Assembly: GCF_000633395.1 (NCBI RefSeq)
Contig: NZ_AYMU01000011.1
Location: forward strand, 186,001-250,000
Reading direction: 5' to 3'
Length of the DNA: 64,000 nucleotides
DNA from: Pseudomonas sp. PH1b
GTDB taxonomy: Bacteria > Pseudomonadota > Gammaproteobacteria > Pseudomonadales > Pseudomonadaceae
A program made the position numbers and the translations under genes. The notes below the pieces were generated by a model. The model was not told where the DNA came from and did no database searches. It was given only the letters and a program-made list of their open reading frames with translations. Shown piece after piece: positions 37,367 through 46,218 of this stretch; position 1 is the first letter of the stretch; the number at the start of each line of letters is the position of its first letter.

Positions 37367-39598
37367 CTACCAGCGGTAGCGCAGGCTGGCGATGACACTG
37401 CGGTCATAGCCGGCACTGCAGTTGGTCAGCGAGCAGCCCTCGTAATAGTGCTTGTCGGTGAGGTTGGTGGCGTTCACCGCCAGGCGCAGGCCCTTGGCCG
37501 CCGGGATCAGCTTGTCGAAGTCGTAGTGCACCGCCGCGTCCAGCAAGGTGTAGGAGGGCACGCTCTGGGTGTTGGCGGCATCGGCCTCGGTGGTGCCGAT
37601 GTAGCGCACCCCGGCGCCAAAGCCCAGGCCGCTCAACGGGCCTTCGGGCAGGGTGTAGTCGGCCCACAGCGAGGCCATTTTTTCCGGGGTGTCGGTGGGG
37701 CGGTTGCCTTTCTCCAACGGGTTGTTGCTCTTGCTCACCTCGGCGTCGTTGTAGGTCAGGGTCGCCAGCAGGTCCAGGCCCCGGGCCAGGCTGGCCTTGC
37801 CTTCGAGCTCGATGCCGCGCACGTTGATCTCGCCGGTCTGGATCTTGTTCAGGCGTTCGGCCGGGTCGGTGGTCTGCACGTTTTCCTGGGTCAGGTCGAA
37901 CAGCGACAGGGTGATGTAGCTGTCGATGCCCGGCGGCTGGTACTTGATCCCCACTTCCGACTGCTTGGCGCTGGTGGGCTTGTACGGCGTGCCGTAGAAG
38001 TTGGTGCCCAGCACCGGATCGAACGAGGTGGCGTAGCTGATGTAGGGCGCCAGGCCGTTGTCCGCCAGGTACACCAGGCCGGCGCGGTAGGTGAACTTCT
38101 CGTCGTCCTGCTTGCTGCCCTTATCGTTGATGCGGTCCTGGGTCCGGGCGCTGGAGCGATCCTGGCGTCCGCCGACGGTGAGCACCCAGTGCTCGTCGAA
38201 GGTGAACTGCTGCTGGGCGTAGACCCCGACCTGATCGGCGCGTTGCACGGTGTTGGTGAAGGGGGTGCTGGGGTTGAACGTGCCGCCGTGCACCGGGTTG
38301 TAGATGTCGATGGGCGAGGCGGTGCCGCCGCGCAGGTAGTAGTCCTCGCGGGTGCGCCGGTAGTCCACCCCCAGCAGCGACACCATCTGCGTGCTGCCCA
38401 GGTTCCAGCGGGCCTGGGCGTTGTTGTCCAGGGAGTAGGTGTCGCCGACGATGCGAAAGCGATAGGCCGCGCGGTTCAGCGTGCGCAGGTCCGAGGCCAG
38501 GGACATGCCGCTGGCGGTGTTGGTCAGCAGGTTGACGTGGCCGTAGCGGGCGCTGGAATTGAGGCTCCAGACATCGTTGAGGCGGTGTTCCAGCAGGTAG
38601 CCCAGGGAGTACTGGGTGCGGTGGTTGTCCAGCCCCGGTTCATCGAGGAAGACGTTGCGCTTGACCTTGCCGTTGGGGTTGCCGAGCAGGGTGCCGCGGG
38701 CCGGCAGCGACACCCGTGGCGCACCGAACTGGTCCTGGGTGTAGTCGGCCAGCACGGTCAGGCTGGTGTCGTCGTTGGGCTTCCAGGTGAAGGAGGGGGC
38801 GAAGTACTGCTTGTCGTCCTTGATGTGATCGAACTGGGTGCCGCTGTCGCGCTCCAGGCCCACCAGGCGGTAGAGGAACTGGCCCTCATCGTCCAGGGGG
38901 CCGCTGAAGTCGAACTGGCCCTGGGCACGGTCGAAACTGCCGCCCTGGATCTCTACTTCATGGAAGGCCTTGTCCAGCGGGCGCTTGCTGATCTGGTTGA
39001 CCACGCCCCCCGGGGAGTTCTGGCCGAACAGCACCGAGGCCGGGCCCTTGAGCACGTCGATGCGCTCCAGGCCATAGGCTTCGACCTTGGGCCAGGCCTG
39101 GGCGGTGTTGCCCTTGAGGCCGTCACGAAGCATGCCGGTGGTGACGTCGAAACCGCGGATCGAGATCGTGTCGAAGCGCTGGCTGGCGGCGGTGGTATTG
39201 GCCTGGACCCCGGCGGTGTAGCGCAGCGCCTCGCTCACCGATTGCACCTGCTGGGCATCCATCTGGTCGCGGGTGATCACGGAAATCGACTGGGGAATTT
39301 CGCTCAAGGTGGCGTCGGTCTTGGTGCCGCTGAGGCTGCGCTTGGCCACGTAGCCGCTTTGCTGGCCGGTGGGCGAATCGACGGCCGTGGTGCTGATCAC
39401 GCTGGTGTCCAGCACCAGCGGTTGCTCCGGGTCGCGCTCGGCCTCGGCGGCCAGCACTGCGCCCACCTGGGTCAACGACAGGCCCAGGGCCAGGCCGTGG
39501 ATCAGGCAGGACAGCGCACTGCGGCGCAACGCCGGGCGCGAGCAAGCGGGATCGACAGGCCAACCTGAGGTGTTTCGGTGCGCAACGCTGGTGCCCAT
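37367..39598 (-). CDS. fetA: FetA, TonB-dependent outer-membrane receptor for ferri-enantio-pyochelin
   Basis: A 743-aa TonB-dependent siderophore receptor. The signal peptide (CLIHGLALGLSLTQVGAVLAAE) is followed by a TonB-box-like region, a plug domain (EIPQSISVITRDQMDAQQVQSVSEALRYTAGVQ..., IDVLKGPASVLFGQNSPGGVVNQISKRPL) and a 22-strand barrel ending SVIASLRYRW with terminal aromatic. There is no N-terminal signalling (STN) domain, so control is through cytoplasmic PchR, not surface signalling. GGAG precedes ATG 39598. It is first in fetABCDEF, and a Fur-like box and candidate PchR site lie upstream. Confidence 0.93.
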   Translation of the reverse strand: MGTSVAHRNTSGWPVDPACSRPALRRSALSCLIHGLALGLSLTQVGAVLAAEAERDPEQPLVLDTSVISTTAVDSPTGQQSGYVAKRSLSGTKTDATLSEIPQSISVITRDQMDAQQVQSVSEALRYTAGVQANTTAASQRFDTISIRGFDVTTGMLRDGLKGNTAQAWPKVEAYGLERIDVLKGPASVLFGQNSPGGVVNQISKRPLDKAFHEVEIQGGSFDRAQGQFDFSGPLDDEGQFLYRLVGLERDSGTQFDHIKDDKQYFAPSFTWKPNDDTSLTVLADYTQDQFGAPRVSLPARGTLLGNPNGKVKRNVFLDEPGLDNHRTQYSLGYLLEHRLNDVWSLNSSARYGHVNLLTNTASGMSLASDLRTLNRAAYRFRIVGDTYSLDNNAQARWNLGSTQMVSLLGVDYRRTREDYYLRGGTASPIDIYNPVHGGTFNPSTPFTNTVQRADQVGVYAQQQFTFDEHWVLTVGGRQDRSSARTQDRINDKGSKQDDEKFTYRAGLVYLADNGLAPYISYATSFDPVLGTNFYGTPYKPTSAKQSEVGIKYQPPGIDSYITLSLFDLTQENVQTTDPAERLNKIQTGEINVRGIELEGKASLARGLDLLATLTYNDAEVSKSNNPLEKGNRPTDTPEKMASLWADYTLPEGPLSGLGFGAGVRYIGTTEADAANTQSVPSYTLLDAAVHYDFDKLIPAAKGLRLAVNATNLTDKHYYEGCSLTNCSAGYDRSVIASLRYRW

Positions 39599-39620
39599 GC
39601 TTCACTCCGTGATGGGGATT

Positions 39621-39647
39621 AAATGAGAATGCAAACGTATCTCATTT
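39621..39647 (-). promoter_or_regulatory. Fur-like box upstream of fetA
   Basis: AAATGAGA (39621-39628) and TCTCATTT (39640-39647) form a perfect 8-bp inverted repeat with an 11-base spacer. The 19-bp core GAGAATGCAAACGTATCTC resembles Fur sites. It sits about 25 bp before fetA and would give iron repression. Confidence 0.75.
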
Positions 39648-39694
39648 GTGAGCTTGGGCTGCGGGCTAAAACTTTGGCTCCAGCGACCATTTCT

Positions 39695-39704
39695 TTCGTT
39701 TGCG
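39695..39704 (-). promoter_or_regulatory. candidate PchR binding site upstream of fetA
   Basis: Read toward fetA this is CGCAAACGAA. The identical 10-mer occurs in the same orientation relative to the gene upstream of pchD (40794-40803), with partial similarity continuing downstream (TG and TG at equal offsets). In both cases it lies upstream of the Fur-like box, where an AraC-type activator would bind. Confidence 0.55.
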
Positions 39705-39745
39705 GTACGGCGGGGGAAGGGCGCCCGGTTCAGCGGGCGCAAGGC

Positions 39746-40648
39746 TCAACGCAAGGACTTGGGCGAGACCCCGAAGCGCTTGCGAAAGGCCGTGGAGAAG
39801 TGCGCCGGGCTGTAGCCGACCCGATAGGCCGCGCTGGAGACATTGGTCTCGCCGCTGGCCAGCAGCCGATAGGCTTCGCCCAGGCGCTGTTCCTGCAGGT
39901 AGGCATAGACGCTGGTGCCGAACACCTGGCGAAAGCCGGCGGTGAGCTTGCGCGGATTGAGGCCCACCTGGCGCGACAGCTCGGACAGCGACGGTGAGGC
40001 CTGCAGTGAACTGAGCAGCAGGTCGCGGGCGGCATGGATGCGCTCGATGTCCGCCGAGCTGCAGGGGCTGTCCTGCAGCGGCCGGGATTCGGCCTGGGCC
40101 AGAATGCCCTCGACCCCCAGGGCGGTGAGCTCCAGGGCCTTGCCCCCCAGGTAGAAGGAGCGGGTAGGGCCTTGCAGGGGGCAGGTGAAAATCTGCTGGG
40201 CCAGGGCCAGCAGCGGCTTGCTCGCCGGTTGGCAGAACAACATTGGCCCGCCGCCAAGTGGGTCCAGCAGGCGCTCGGGTTCCAGGCCGACATTGCGGAT
40301 CGACGGGAAGTCCAGCTGCACCGTGGTGTAGCGCACCGGCACGCCGCTGGCGAACAGGTGGTCGCCGCAGTGCTCGCCCTGGTTGGCCACGGCGCACAGG
40401 GTCGGCCCGCGAATCTCCACTTCGGGCTGGCCTTCGACCCGGCAATTGAGCTGACCGCTGAGCACCAGGATGATTTTCAGGCCTTGCCAGAGGGGCTCCT
40501 GCATCCACATCTGGCTGTCCATCAGCACGGTGCCGGTGGACAAGGTGATTTCCGGCACTACCGCCGCCGTACCGGCGCTCTGCGGGTTGGGAAATTGCAG
40601 GGTGAAATCTCTATTGACAGGCTGCGGCGCAGCGTTGGGGCTGAGCAT
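39746..40648 (-). CDS. pchR: PchR, AraC-family activator of enantio-pyochelin genes
   Basis: A 300-aa AraC-type regulator. The C-terminal DNA-binding domain has two HTH segments (LSELSRQVGLNPRKLTAGFRQVFGTSVYAYLQEQRL and NVSSAAYRVGYSPAHFSTAFRKRFGVSPKSLR); the N-terminal part senses the ferric siderophore in the cytoplasm. ATG 40648 is preferred to 40681 because AGGGAG lies 6 bases before it. It is transcribed with the fet genes' polarity and divergent from pchD, the standard arrangement. Known biology: PchR with its cognate ferric enantiomer activates fetA and pchD promoters. Confidence 0.92.
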   Translation of the reverse strand: MLSPNAAPQPVNRDFTLQFPNPQSAGTAAVVPEITLSTGTVLMDSQMWMQEPLWQGLKIILVLSGQLNCRVEGQPEVEIRGPTLCAVANQGEHCGDHLFASGVPVRYTTVQLDFPSIRNVGLEPERLLDPLGGGPMLFCQPASKPLLALAQQIFTCPLQGPTRSFYLGGKALELTALGVEGILAQAESRPLQDSPCSSADIERIHAARDLLLSSLQASPSLSELSRQVGLNPRKLTAGFRQVFGTSVYAYLQEQRLGEAYRLLASGETNVSSAAYRVGYSPAHFSTAFRKRFGVSPKSLR

Positions 40649-40708
40649 GGCGAACTCCCTGTGAACCTGAAACGAGGCCATACGCTAGCAGGAAATTGCA
40701 TTTCTGTA

Positions 40709-40728
40709 ATTAAGAATGATTATCCTTT
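40709..40728 (-). promoter_or_regulatory. Fur-like box upstream of pchR
   Basis: AATTAAGAATGATTATCC matches one full Fur half (GAATGATTATC) and part of the other. It is about 60 bp upstream of the pchR start, so pchR itself should be iron-repressed. Confidence 0.65.
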
Positions 40729-40793
40729 AGCTTGCGCGGCCCGCCTTTCGGGGGCTTGTCGGCGGTGCGCCGCGCAATCAAAAGAAAAAGCCG

Positions 40794-40803
40794 CGCAAAC
40801 GAA
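40794..40803 (+). promoter_or_regulatory. candidate PchR binding site upstream of pchD
   Basis: CGCAAACGAA, identical to the block found in mirror position upstream of fetA. It lies about 35 bp before the pchD Fur-like box. Confidence 0.55.
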
Positions 40804-40838
40804 TGTCCTGCCGATTGCCGGGTCCTGGAAATTGCCTA

Positions 40839-40858
40839 TTAATAATCACTCTCATTTC
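40839..40858 (+). promoter_or_regulatory. Fur-like box in the pchD promoter
   Basis: TTAATAATCACTCTCATT; its complement TGAGAGTGATTATTA matches the 15-bp Fur consensus TGATAATGATTATCA at 12 positions. About 165 bp upstream of pchD, implying a leader of that order. No gene was seen in the 374-bp pchR-pchD interval. Confidence 0.7.
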
Positions 40859-41022
40859 CAGGCATGGCAGCCCTCCATGGATGAACCCGCCCGCAACACC
40901 CGCGCCGGACCCTCGGCGACCCTTCGTACCCGCCGCCGCTAACGGCGTTTCCCAGCACTTTCCAGGGGCCTGATGGTTCAGGCCCGCGGCCGCTTTTTGC
41001 TTAAAGAAATTCAGGAGACAGC

Positions 41023-42690
41023 ATGTCCACTTTCGATGATCAGCAGGATTGCCCCGCTTGGCCCGAGGCGTTCGCCGAGCGCTATCGCCAGGCCGGCTAC
41101 TGGCGCGACGAGACCTTTGGTGACTTGTTGCGCGACGCCGCCCAGGCCTTTGCCGAGCGCGAAGCGCTGACCGATGGCGAGCTGCGCCTGAGCTACCGGC
41201 AGCTGGACCAGGGGGTCGATCGGCTGGCGGCCGGCCTCTACCGCCTGGGGCTGCGGGCCGGTGACAACGTGGTGCTGCAACTGCCCAACCGCGCGGCTTT
41301 CGTCGAGGCCTGCTTTGCCCTGTACCGCCTCGGGGTGCGGCCGATCTTCGCCTTGCCGGCCCATCGGCACCTGGAGATCGGCCGCTTCTGCGAGTTCGCC
41401 CAGGCCCGCGCCTACCTGTGCGCCGATCAGGAAGGCGGTTTCGATTTCCGCTCCCTGGCCCGCCAGATCCAGGCCGGCCAGCCGCACCTGGAGTGGGTGA
41501 TAGTGGCCGGCGAGGCCGAGGAGTTCACTGCCCTGGAGGACCTTTACATTGAGCCCGCCGCGCAGCCGTTGCCAGCCCCCAGCGCCGATGCCGTGGCCTG
41601 CTTCCAGCTCTCCGGAGGCTCCACCGGGATTCCCAAGCTGATCCCGCGGCGGCACCAGGAATACCTCTACAACCTGCGGGCCAGTGTCGAGCGCTGCGGC
41701 CTCTCCGACAGCAGCGTGTACCTCGCAGTGCTGCCGATGGCCCACAACTTTCCCATGTGCTGCCCGGGTTTCATCGGCACCTTGTCGGTGGGCGGCCGGG
41801 TGGTGCTGAGCGGCTCGCCAAACCCGCAGGTGTGCTTCGATCTGATCGAGCGCGAGGCGGTGACCCATACCGCCCTGGTGCCGCCCCTGGCCCTGGTCTG
41901 GATGGAAGCGGCCCAGGCCCGTGGCCGCGGCCTGCCCCAGTTGCAACTGCTGCAGGTGGGCGGCGCCAAGCTCAGCTTCGAGGCGGCGCGGCGCATCGAG
42001 CCGGTGCTTGGCTGCCGGTTGCAGCAGGTGTTTGGCATGGCCGAAGGGCTGATCTGCTACACCGACCCGCAGGACCTGCCCGAGCGGGTGCTGCAGACCC
42101 AGGGGCGGCCGTTGTCGCCGGCCGATGAAATCCTCGTGGTGGACGAGCAGGAGCGGCCGGTGGCGCCGGGGCAGGTGGGGCAATTGCTGACCCGTGGTCC
42201 CTACACCATCCGCGGTTACTACCGTTACCCCGAGCACAATGCCCAGGCCTTCACCGCCGACGGTTTCTACCGCACCGGCGACCGGGTACTGCTCACCGCC
42301 GATGGCTACCTGATGGTCGAGGGGCGGGACAAGGACCTGATCAATCGCGGGGGGGAAAAGATCGCCGCCGAAGAAGTGGAGAACCTGCTGCTCAGCCACC
42401 CGGCGGTGGCCGACGTGGCGTTGGTGGCGATGCCCGATGCCTTCCTGGGCGAGCGTACCTGTGCCTTTGTCATTGCCCGCGGCACCGCGCCCCGCGCCCC
42501 GGAACTGTTGCGCCACTTGCGGACCCAGGGCCTGGCCGCGTTCAAGCTGCCGGACCGCTTCGAGTTCATCCCGGCGTTTCCCCAGACCGGGGTCGGCAAG
42601 GTCAGCCGCAAGCACCTGCGTGAAGCGATCCAGGCCCGCTACTTCGGGGCCCAGGCCGACTCGCTGGAGGGGAATGCTGCCCGTGGCTGA
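41023..42690 (+). CDS. pchD: PchD, salicylate adenylating enzyme (salicylyl-AMP ligase)
   Basis: A 555-aa stand-alone aryl-acid adenylation enzyme of the EntE/DhbE family. It activates salicylate with ATP and loads it on the aryl carrier domain of PchE. ATP-binding core [15 protein letters not shown], then [65 protein letters not shown] and a C-terminal lysine motif [18 protein letters not shown] precedes ATG 41023. It is first gene of the pchDHIEFKCBA operon. Confidence 0.94.
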   Translation: MSTFDDQQDCPAWPEAFAERYRQAGYWRDETFGDLLRDAAQAFAEREALTDGELRLSYRQLDQGVDRLAAGLYRLGLRAGDNVVLQLPNRAAFVEACFALYRLGVRPIFALPAHRHLEIGRFCEFAQARAYLCADQEGGFDFRSLARQIQAGQPHLEWVIVAGEAEEFTALEDLYIEPAAQPLPAPSADAVACFQLSGGSTGIPKLIPRRHQEYLYNLRASVERCGLSDSSVYLAVLPMAHNFPMCCPGFIGTLSVGGRVVLSGSPNPQVCFDLIEREAVTHTALVPPLALVWMEAAQARGRGLPQLQLLQVGGAKLSFEAARRIEPVLGCRLQQVFGMAEGLICYTDPQDLPERVLQTQGRPLSPADEILVVDEQERPVAPGQVGQLLTRGPYTIRGYYRYPEHNAQAFTADGFYRTGDRVLLTADGYLMVEGRDKDLINRGGEKIAAEEVENLLLSHPAVADVALVAMPDAFLGERTCAFVIARGTAPRAPELLRHLRTQGLAAFKLPDRFEFIPAFPQTGVGKVSRKHLREAIQARYFGAQADSLEGNAARG

Positions 42691-44428
42691 ACGACAAGGA
42701 CTCTCCAGCCTCTTGCACCCGGTGCGCGGGCGCCTGCTGGCGGCGATGCTGCTCCAGGCCCTGGCGGCCCTGGTGGGCTTGCTGCCGTTCATTGCCGTGG
42801 CGGAACTGGCGCCGCTGCTGCTGGCCGGCGAGCTGGATTCAAGGGGCGCGCGGTTCTGGCTGCTGGCCGGCGCCGCGGCCTTGCTCCTGCGCCTGCTGGG
42901 GCTGGCGGCGGCGTTGCAGATCACCCACCTGGCGGACAGCGACCTGCAGCGCCAACTGCGCCAGCGCATTGCCGAGCACCTGGCGCGGGTGCCCCTGGCC
43001 TGGTTCGGCCAGCAGCGGGAAACCGCCGAGCGGGTACTGCTCGACGATGTCGCTGCCTTGCACCAACTGGTGGCCCACTTGCCCAACAACCTGGTGGCCG
43101 CGCTGGTGGTGCCCCTGGCCAGCCTGGTCTACCTGCTGACGGTGAATGTGCCCATGACCCTGGTGGTGCTGGTGCCGCCGCTGGTGGCCCTGTGGCGCTT
43201 GCGGGTCATGCGCACGGCGGCCTACCGTGGCGAACGCCAGCGCCTGGGCGCTGCCCTGGGCGAGCTGTCCACGGCCACCCTGAACTTTGTCCAGAGCATC
43301 GCCATGGTCAAGTCCTTCGGCCGGGTGGAGCGGGTGCAGAACGATTTTTTCGGCGCGGTGCAAGGCTTCGGGCGGTTCTTCTCGCAGTGGGTCGAGCGCT
43401 GGGCCGGCCTGGGCGCCAGCGTCGAGGTGCTGCTGTCGCCCCTGCTGGTGCTGGCCCTGGTGCTGGTGGCCGGAGTGCCGTTGCTGGCCTGGGGCGGGCT
43501 GCAGCCGGCGCAGCTGCTGCCATTCGCCTTGCTGGGCCCGGCCCTGGCGGCGCCGGTGGCGGCCCTGGGGCACGGCGCCGACTCCCTGGTGCAGGGGCGG
43601 ATGGCGGCGCAGCGGATCCGCCAGGTGCTGGACACCGAGCTGCTGGCGCAGCCGTCCTTTTCCCGGCAGCCCGAAGGCCATCAAGTGACCTTCGATGCCG
43701 TGGATTTCAGTTACCCCGATGGCACCCAGGTGCTGCGGGGCATCGACCTGCAGTTGCAACCCGGCACCCTGACCGCCCTGGTGGGGGATTCGGGGGCCGG
43801 CAAATCGACCCTGGCCACCCTGCTGGCGCGCTTTGCCGATGTCAGCGGCGGGGCCATCCGTATCGGCGGCGTCGACCTGCGGGACATGGACAGCGCGACC
43901 CTGTATCGCCAGGTGGCCTTTGTCTTCCAGGAGGTGCGCCTGCTGCGCAGCAGCGTCCTCGACAACCTGCGCCTGGGTCGGCCTGAGGCCAGCCTTGCCG
44001 AGGTCGAGGAGGCGGCCCGGGCGGCGCAGATCCATGAGCGCATCAGCGCCTTGCCCGAGGGTTATCACAGCCTGTTGGGCGCCGGGCTGCAGCTGTCCGG
44101 TGGGGAAGTGCAGCGCCTGGGCATTGCCCGGGCGATGCTCAGTCAGGCGCCGATCCTGGTGCTCGATGAAGCCACGGCCGCCAGCGATCCCCATTCTGAA
44201 GCGGCGATCCAGCAGGCGCTGTCGCGCCTGGCGGCAGGGCGCACGGTGCTGGTGATCGCCCACCGCTTGAGCAGTATCCAGGACGCCGAACAGATTGCCG
44301 TGTTGCAGGGCGGGCAACTGGTGGAGTGCGGCCGGCACCAGGCCCTGCTGGCACAGAAGGGGGTGTATGCCGGGCTATGGGCGGCGGAGCAGTTCAGCGC
44401 CACCGGGCTGACGAGGGCTGACTCATGA
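42674..44428 (+). CDS. pchH: PchH, ABC exporter-type half transporter
   Basis: A 584-aa protein fusing a six-helix transmembrane domain (about residues 15-310) to an ATPase (Walker [12 protein letters not shown], signature [15 protein letters not shown], Walker [14 protein letters not shown]-loop AHRLSSI). It pairs with PchI, encoded immediately downstream with an ATGA overlap. ATG 42674 overlaps the end of pchD; GTG 42683 is an alternative with more comfortable distance to GGAGG. In P. aeruginosa the equivalent proteins lie in the pyochelin operon but their transported substrate is not established. Confidence 0.9.
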   Translation: MLPVAERQGLSSLLHPVRGRLLAAMLLQALAALVGLLPFIAVAELAPLLLAGELDSRGARFWLLAGAAALLLRLLGLAAALQITHLADSDLQRQLRQRIAEHLARVPLAWFGQQRETAERVLLDDVAALHQLVAHLPNNLVAALVVPLASLVYLLTVNVPMTLVVLVPPLVALWRLRVMRTAAYRGERQRLGAALGELSTATLNFVQSIAMVKSFGRVERVQNDFFGAVQGFGRFFSQWVERWAGLGASVEVLLSPLLVLALVLVAGVPLLAWGGLQPAQLLPFALLGPALAAPVAALGHGADSLVQGRMAAQRIRQVLDTELLAQPSFSRQPEGHQVTFDAVDFSYPDGTQVLRGIDLQLQPGTLTALVGDSGAGKSTLATLLARFADVSGGAIRIGGVDLRDMDSATLYRQVAFVFQEVRLLRSSVLDNLRLGRPEASLAEVEEAARAAQIHERISALPEGYHSLLGAGLQLSGGEVQRLGIARAMLSQAPILVLDEATAASDPHSEAAIQQALSRLAAGRTVLVIAHRLSSIQDAEQIAVLQGGQLVECGRHQALLAQKGVYAGLWAAEQFSATGLTRADS

Positions 44429-46218
44429 TCCGCGCCCTGTTGAGCAGCCTGCAGCCGCGGGAAGCCGGCCTGCTGCGCCGAGCCCTGGCGGCCACGGCCT
44501 TGAGCGCCCTGGTCCAGGGCGCCGCGCTGGCGCTGTTGCCCATGGCCTTTGCCGCGCTATTCGAGGCGGCCTCGGGCAGTGCCTCCTGGCGTTGGGCCGC
44601 GACCTTTGCCGCCCTGGCGGCGCTGTGCCTGGGGCTGCGTCGCTACGCCCAACTGGCCGGCTACCGGGCCGGCGCCGCCGCTGCGCAATCACTCAACCTG
44701 CGCATCGGCCAGCAGTTGGTGCGCCTGCCACTGGAGTGGTTTGTCGAGCGGCGCAGTGCCGAACTCAACCGTCTGGTGACCCACACCGTGCTGCAGATCA
44801 TGAGCGCCCCGGCGCACCTGCTGCAGCCCATGGCCAATGCCTTGCTGACGCCCCTGGCGTTGCTGCTGGCACTGTTTTTCTATGACCGTTCCATGGCCCT
44901 GGCGGCATTGGCCAGCGTGCCGTTGCTGTGGCTGTTGTATCACTGGGGCGTGCGCTGGGGCGGCCAGGCCGAGCGCTTGAGCGAGGCTGCGGCCAACGAG
45001 GCGGCGGCGCGGGTTCTGGAGTTCCTGCGCCAGCAGCCACTGCTGCGTGCCAGCGGCCGCAACGGTGAAGGTTTCAGCCTGCTCACCGAGGCCTTGCAGC
45101 AACAGCGCCAGGCTCAGCGTCGGGCCCACTGGCGGACCTTTCCGGCGGCCCTGGGGCTGGCGGTGGTGCTCCAGGCCAGCTACACCGCCGTGCTCCTGTG
45201 CGGCCTGTACGCGGTGCTTGGCGGCAGTCTCGGCGCCGTGCAGTACCTGGCCCTGGCGGTACTTGCCACCTGCCTGGTGGAACCCATGGGCGCGCTGGTC
45301 AACCTGGGCACCACCTTGCGCCAGACCCACCACGGCCTCAACCGCCTGCGCCAGTTGCTGCAACTGCCAGCACTGGCAGAGCCGAACCAGCCCCAGGAGC
45401 CTGAAGGGCATCGACTTGAAGTCCGCGACCTGGGCCTGGTCCGCCAGGGCCAGGCGGTTCTGCAGGGCATCAACTTCACCCTGGAGCCGGGCTCGCTGAA
45501 CCTGCTGGTGGGGCCCTCGGGCTCCGGCAAGTCGAGCCTGCTGCGCTTGCTTGCGCGCTTCAGCGATCCCGACTGCGGCGCCATCCTGTTGGGCGGTGTC
45601 GACCTGCGCCAGTTGTCTGGCGAATGCCGGGATGCCGCCATTGCCCTGATGTTCCAGGACTGCCCGCCACTGGCCGCCAGCCTGCTGGACAACCTGCGGC
45701 TGGGGCTTCCTGAAGCCAGCGACGCGCAGTTGATGGAGGCCGCTCGCGCCACCGGCCTCGACCGTCTGGCCGAGCGCCTGCCCCAGGGCTGGCAAACCCG
45801 GGTGGGCGAGGGCGGTGTCAGCCTGTCCGGTGGTGAGCGCCAGTGCCTGGCCCTGGCCCGAGTGCTGCTCAAGGACGCCACGCTGGTGCTGCTGGACGAA
45901 CCCACCGCGGCCCTCGATGCCATCAGCGAGGCCCGGGTCAACCGCAGCCTGCTGGCCCTGGCGCGCAAGCACACGGTGCTGCTGGTGACCCACAAGCCGA
46001 CCCTGGCCCCGAGCGCCGGGCAGATCCTCCTGCTGGACCAGGGGCGCCTGGCCCAATGCGGCAACCATGCACAACTGATGGCGACCCCGGGCCGCTACCG
46101 CGAGCTGTTCCACGAGCGTGAGGCGATCAATCGCTGGCGCTTGCGCCAACCCTCAGCCGTTGCTCCTTCTTCTGTACCTCCCTATTCCCTATCCGAAAGG
46201 ACCGTCCACCATGACTGA
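44425..46218 (+). CDS. pchI: PchI, ABC exporter-type half transporter
   Basis: A 597-aa partner of PchH with the same membrane-ATPase layout: Walker A GPSGSGKSSLL, signature LSGGERQCLALARVLL, Walker B LVLLDEPTAALD, H-loop THKPTLAP. It resembles YbtP/YbtQ-type siderophore transporters. It overlaps pchH by 4 bp and pchE by 8 bp. The ATPase of each half has intact catalytic motifs, so a functional heterodimer is expected in the inner membrane. Confidence 0.9.
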   Translation: MIRALLSSLQPREAGLLRRALAATALSALVQGAALALLPMAFAALFEAASGSASWRWAATFAALAALCLGLRRYAQLAGYRAGAAAAQSLNLRIGQQLVRLPLEWFVERRSAELNRLVTHTVLQIMSAPAHLLQPMANALLTPLALLLALFFYDRSMALAALASVPLLWLLYHWGVRWGGQAERLSEAAANEAAARVLEFLRQQPLLRASGRNGEGFSLLTEALQQQRQAQRRAHWRTFPAALGLAVVLQASYTAVLLCGLYAVLGGSLGAVQYLALAVLATCLVEPMGALVNLGTTLRQTHHGLNRLRQLLQLPALAEPNQPQEPEGHRLEVRDLGLVRQGQAVLQGINFTLEPGSLNLLVGPSGSGKSSLLRLLARFSDPDCGAILLGGVDLRQLSGECRDAAIALMFQDCPPLAASLLDNLRLGLPEASDAQLMEAARATGLDRLAERLPQGWQTRVGEGGVSLSGGERQCLALARVLLKDATLVLLDEPTAALDAISEARVNRSLLALARKHTVLLVTHKPTLAPSAGQILLLDQGRLAQCGNHAQLMATPGRYRELFHEREAINRWRLRQPSAVAPSSVPPYSLSERTVHHD

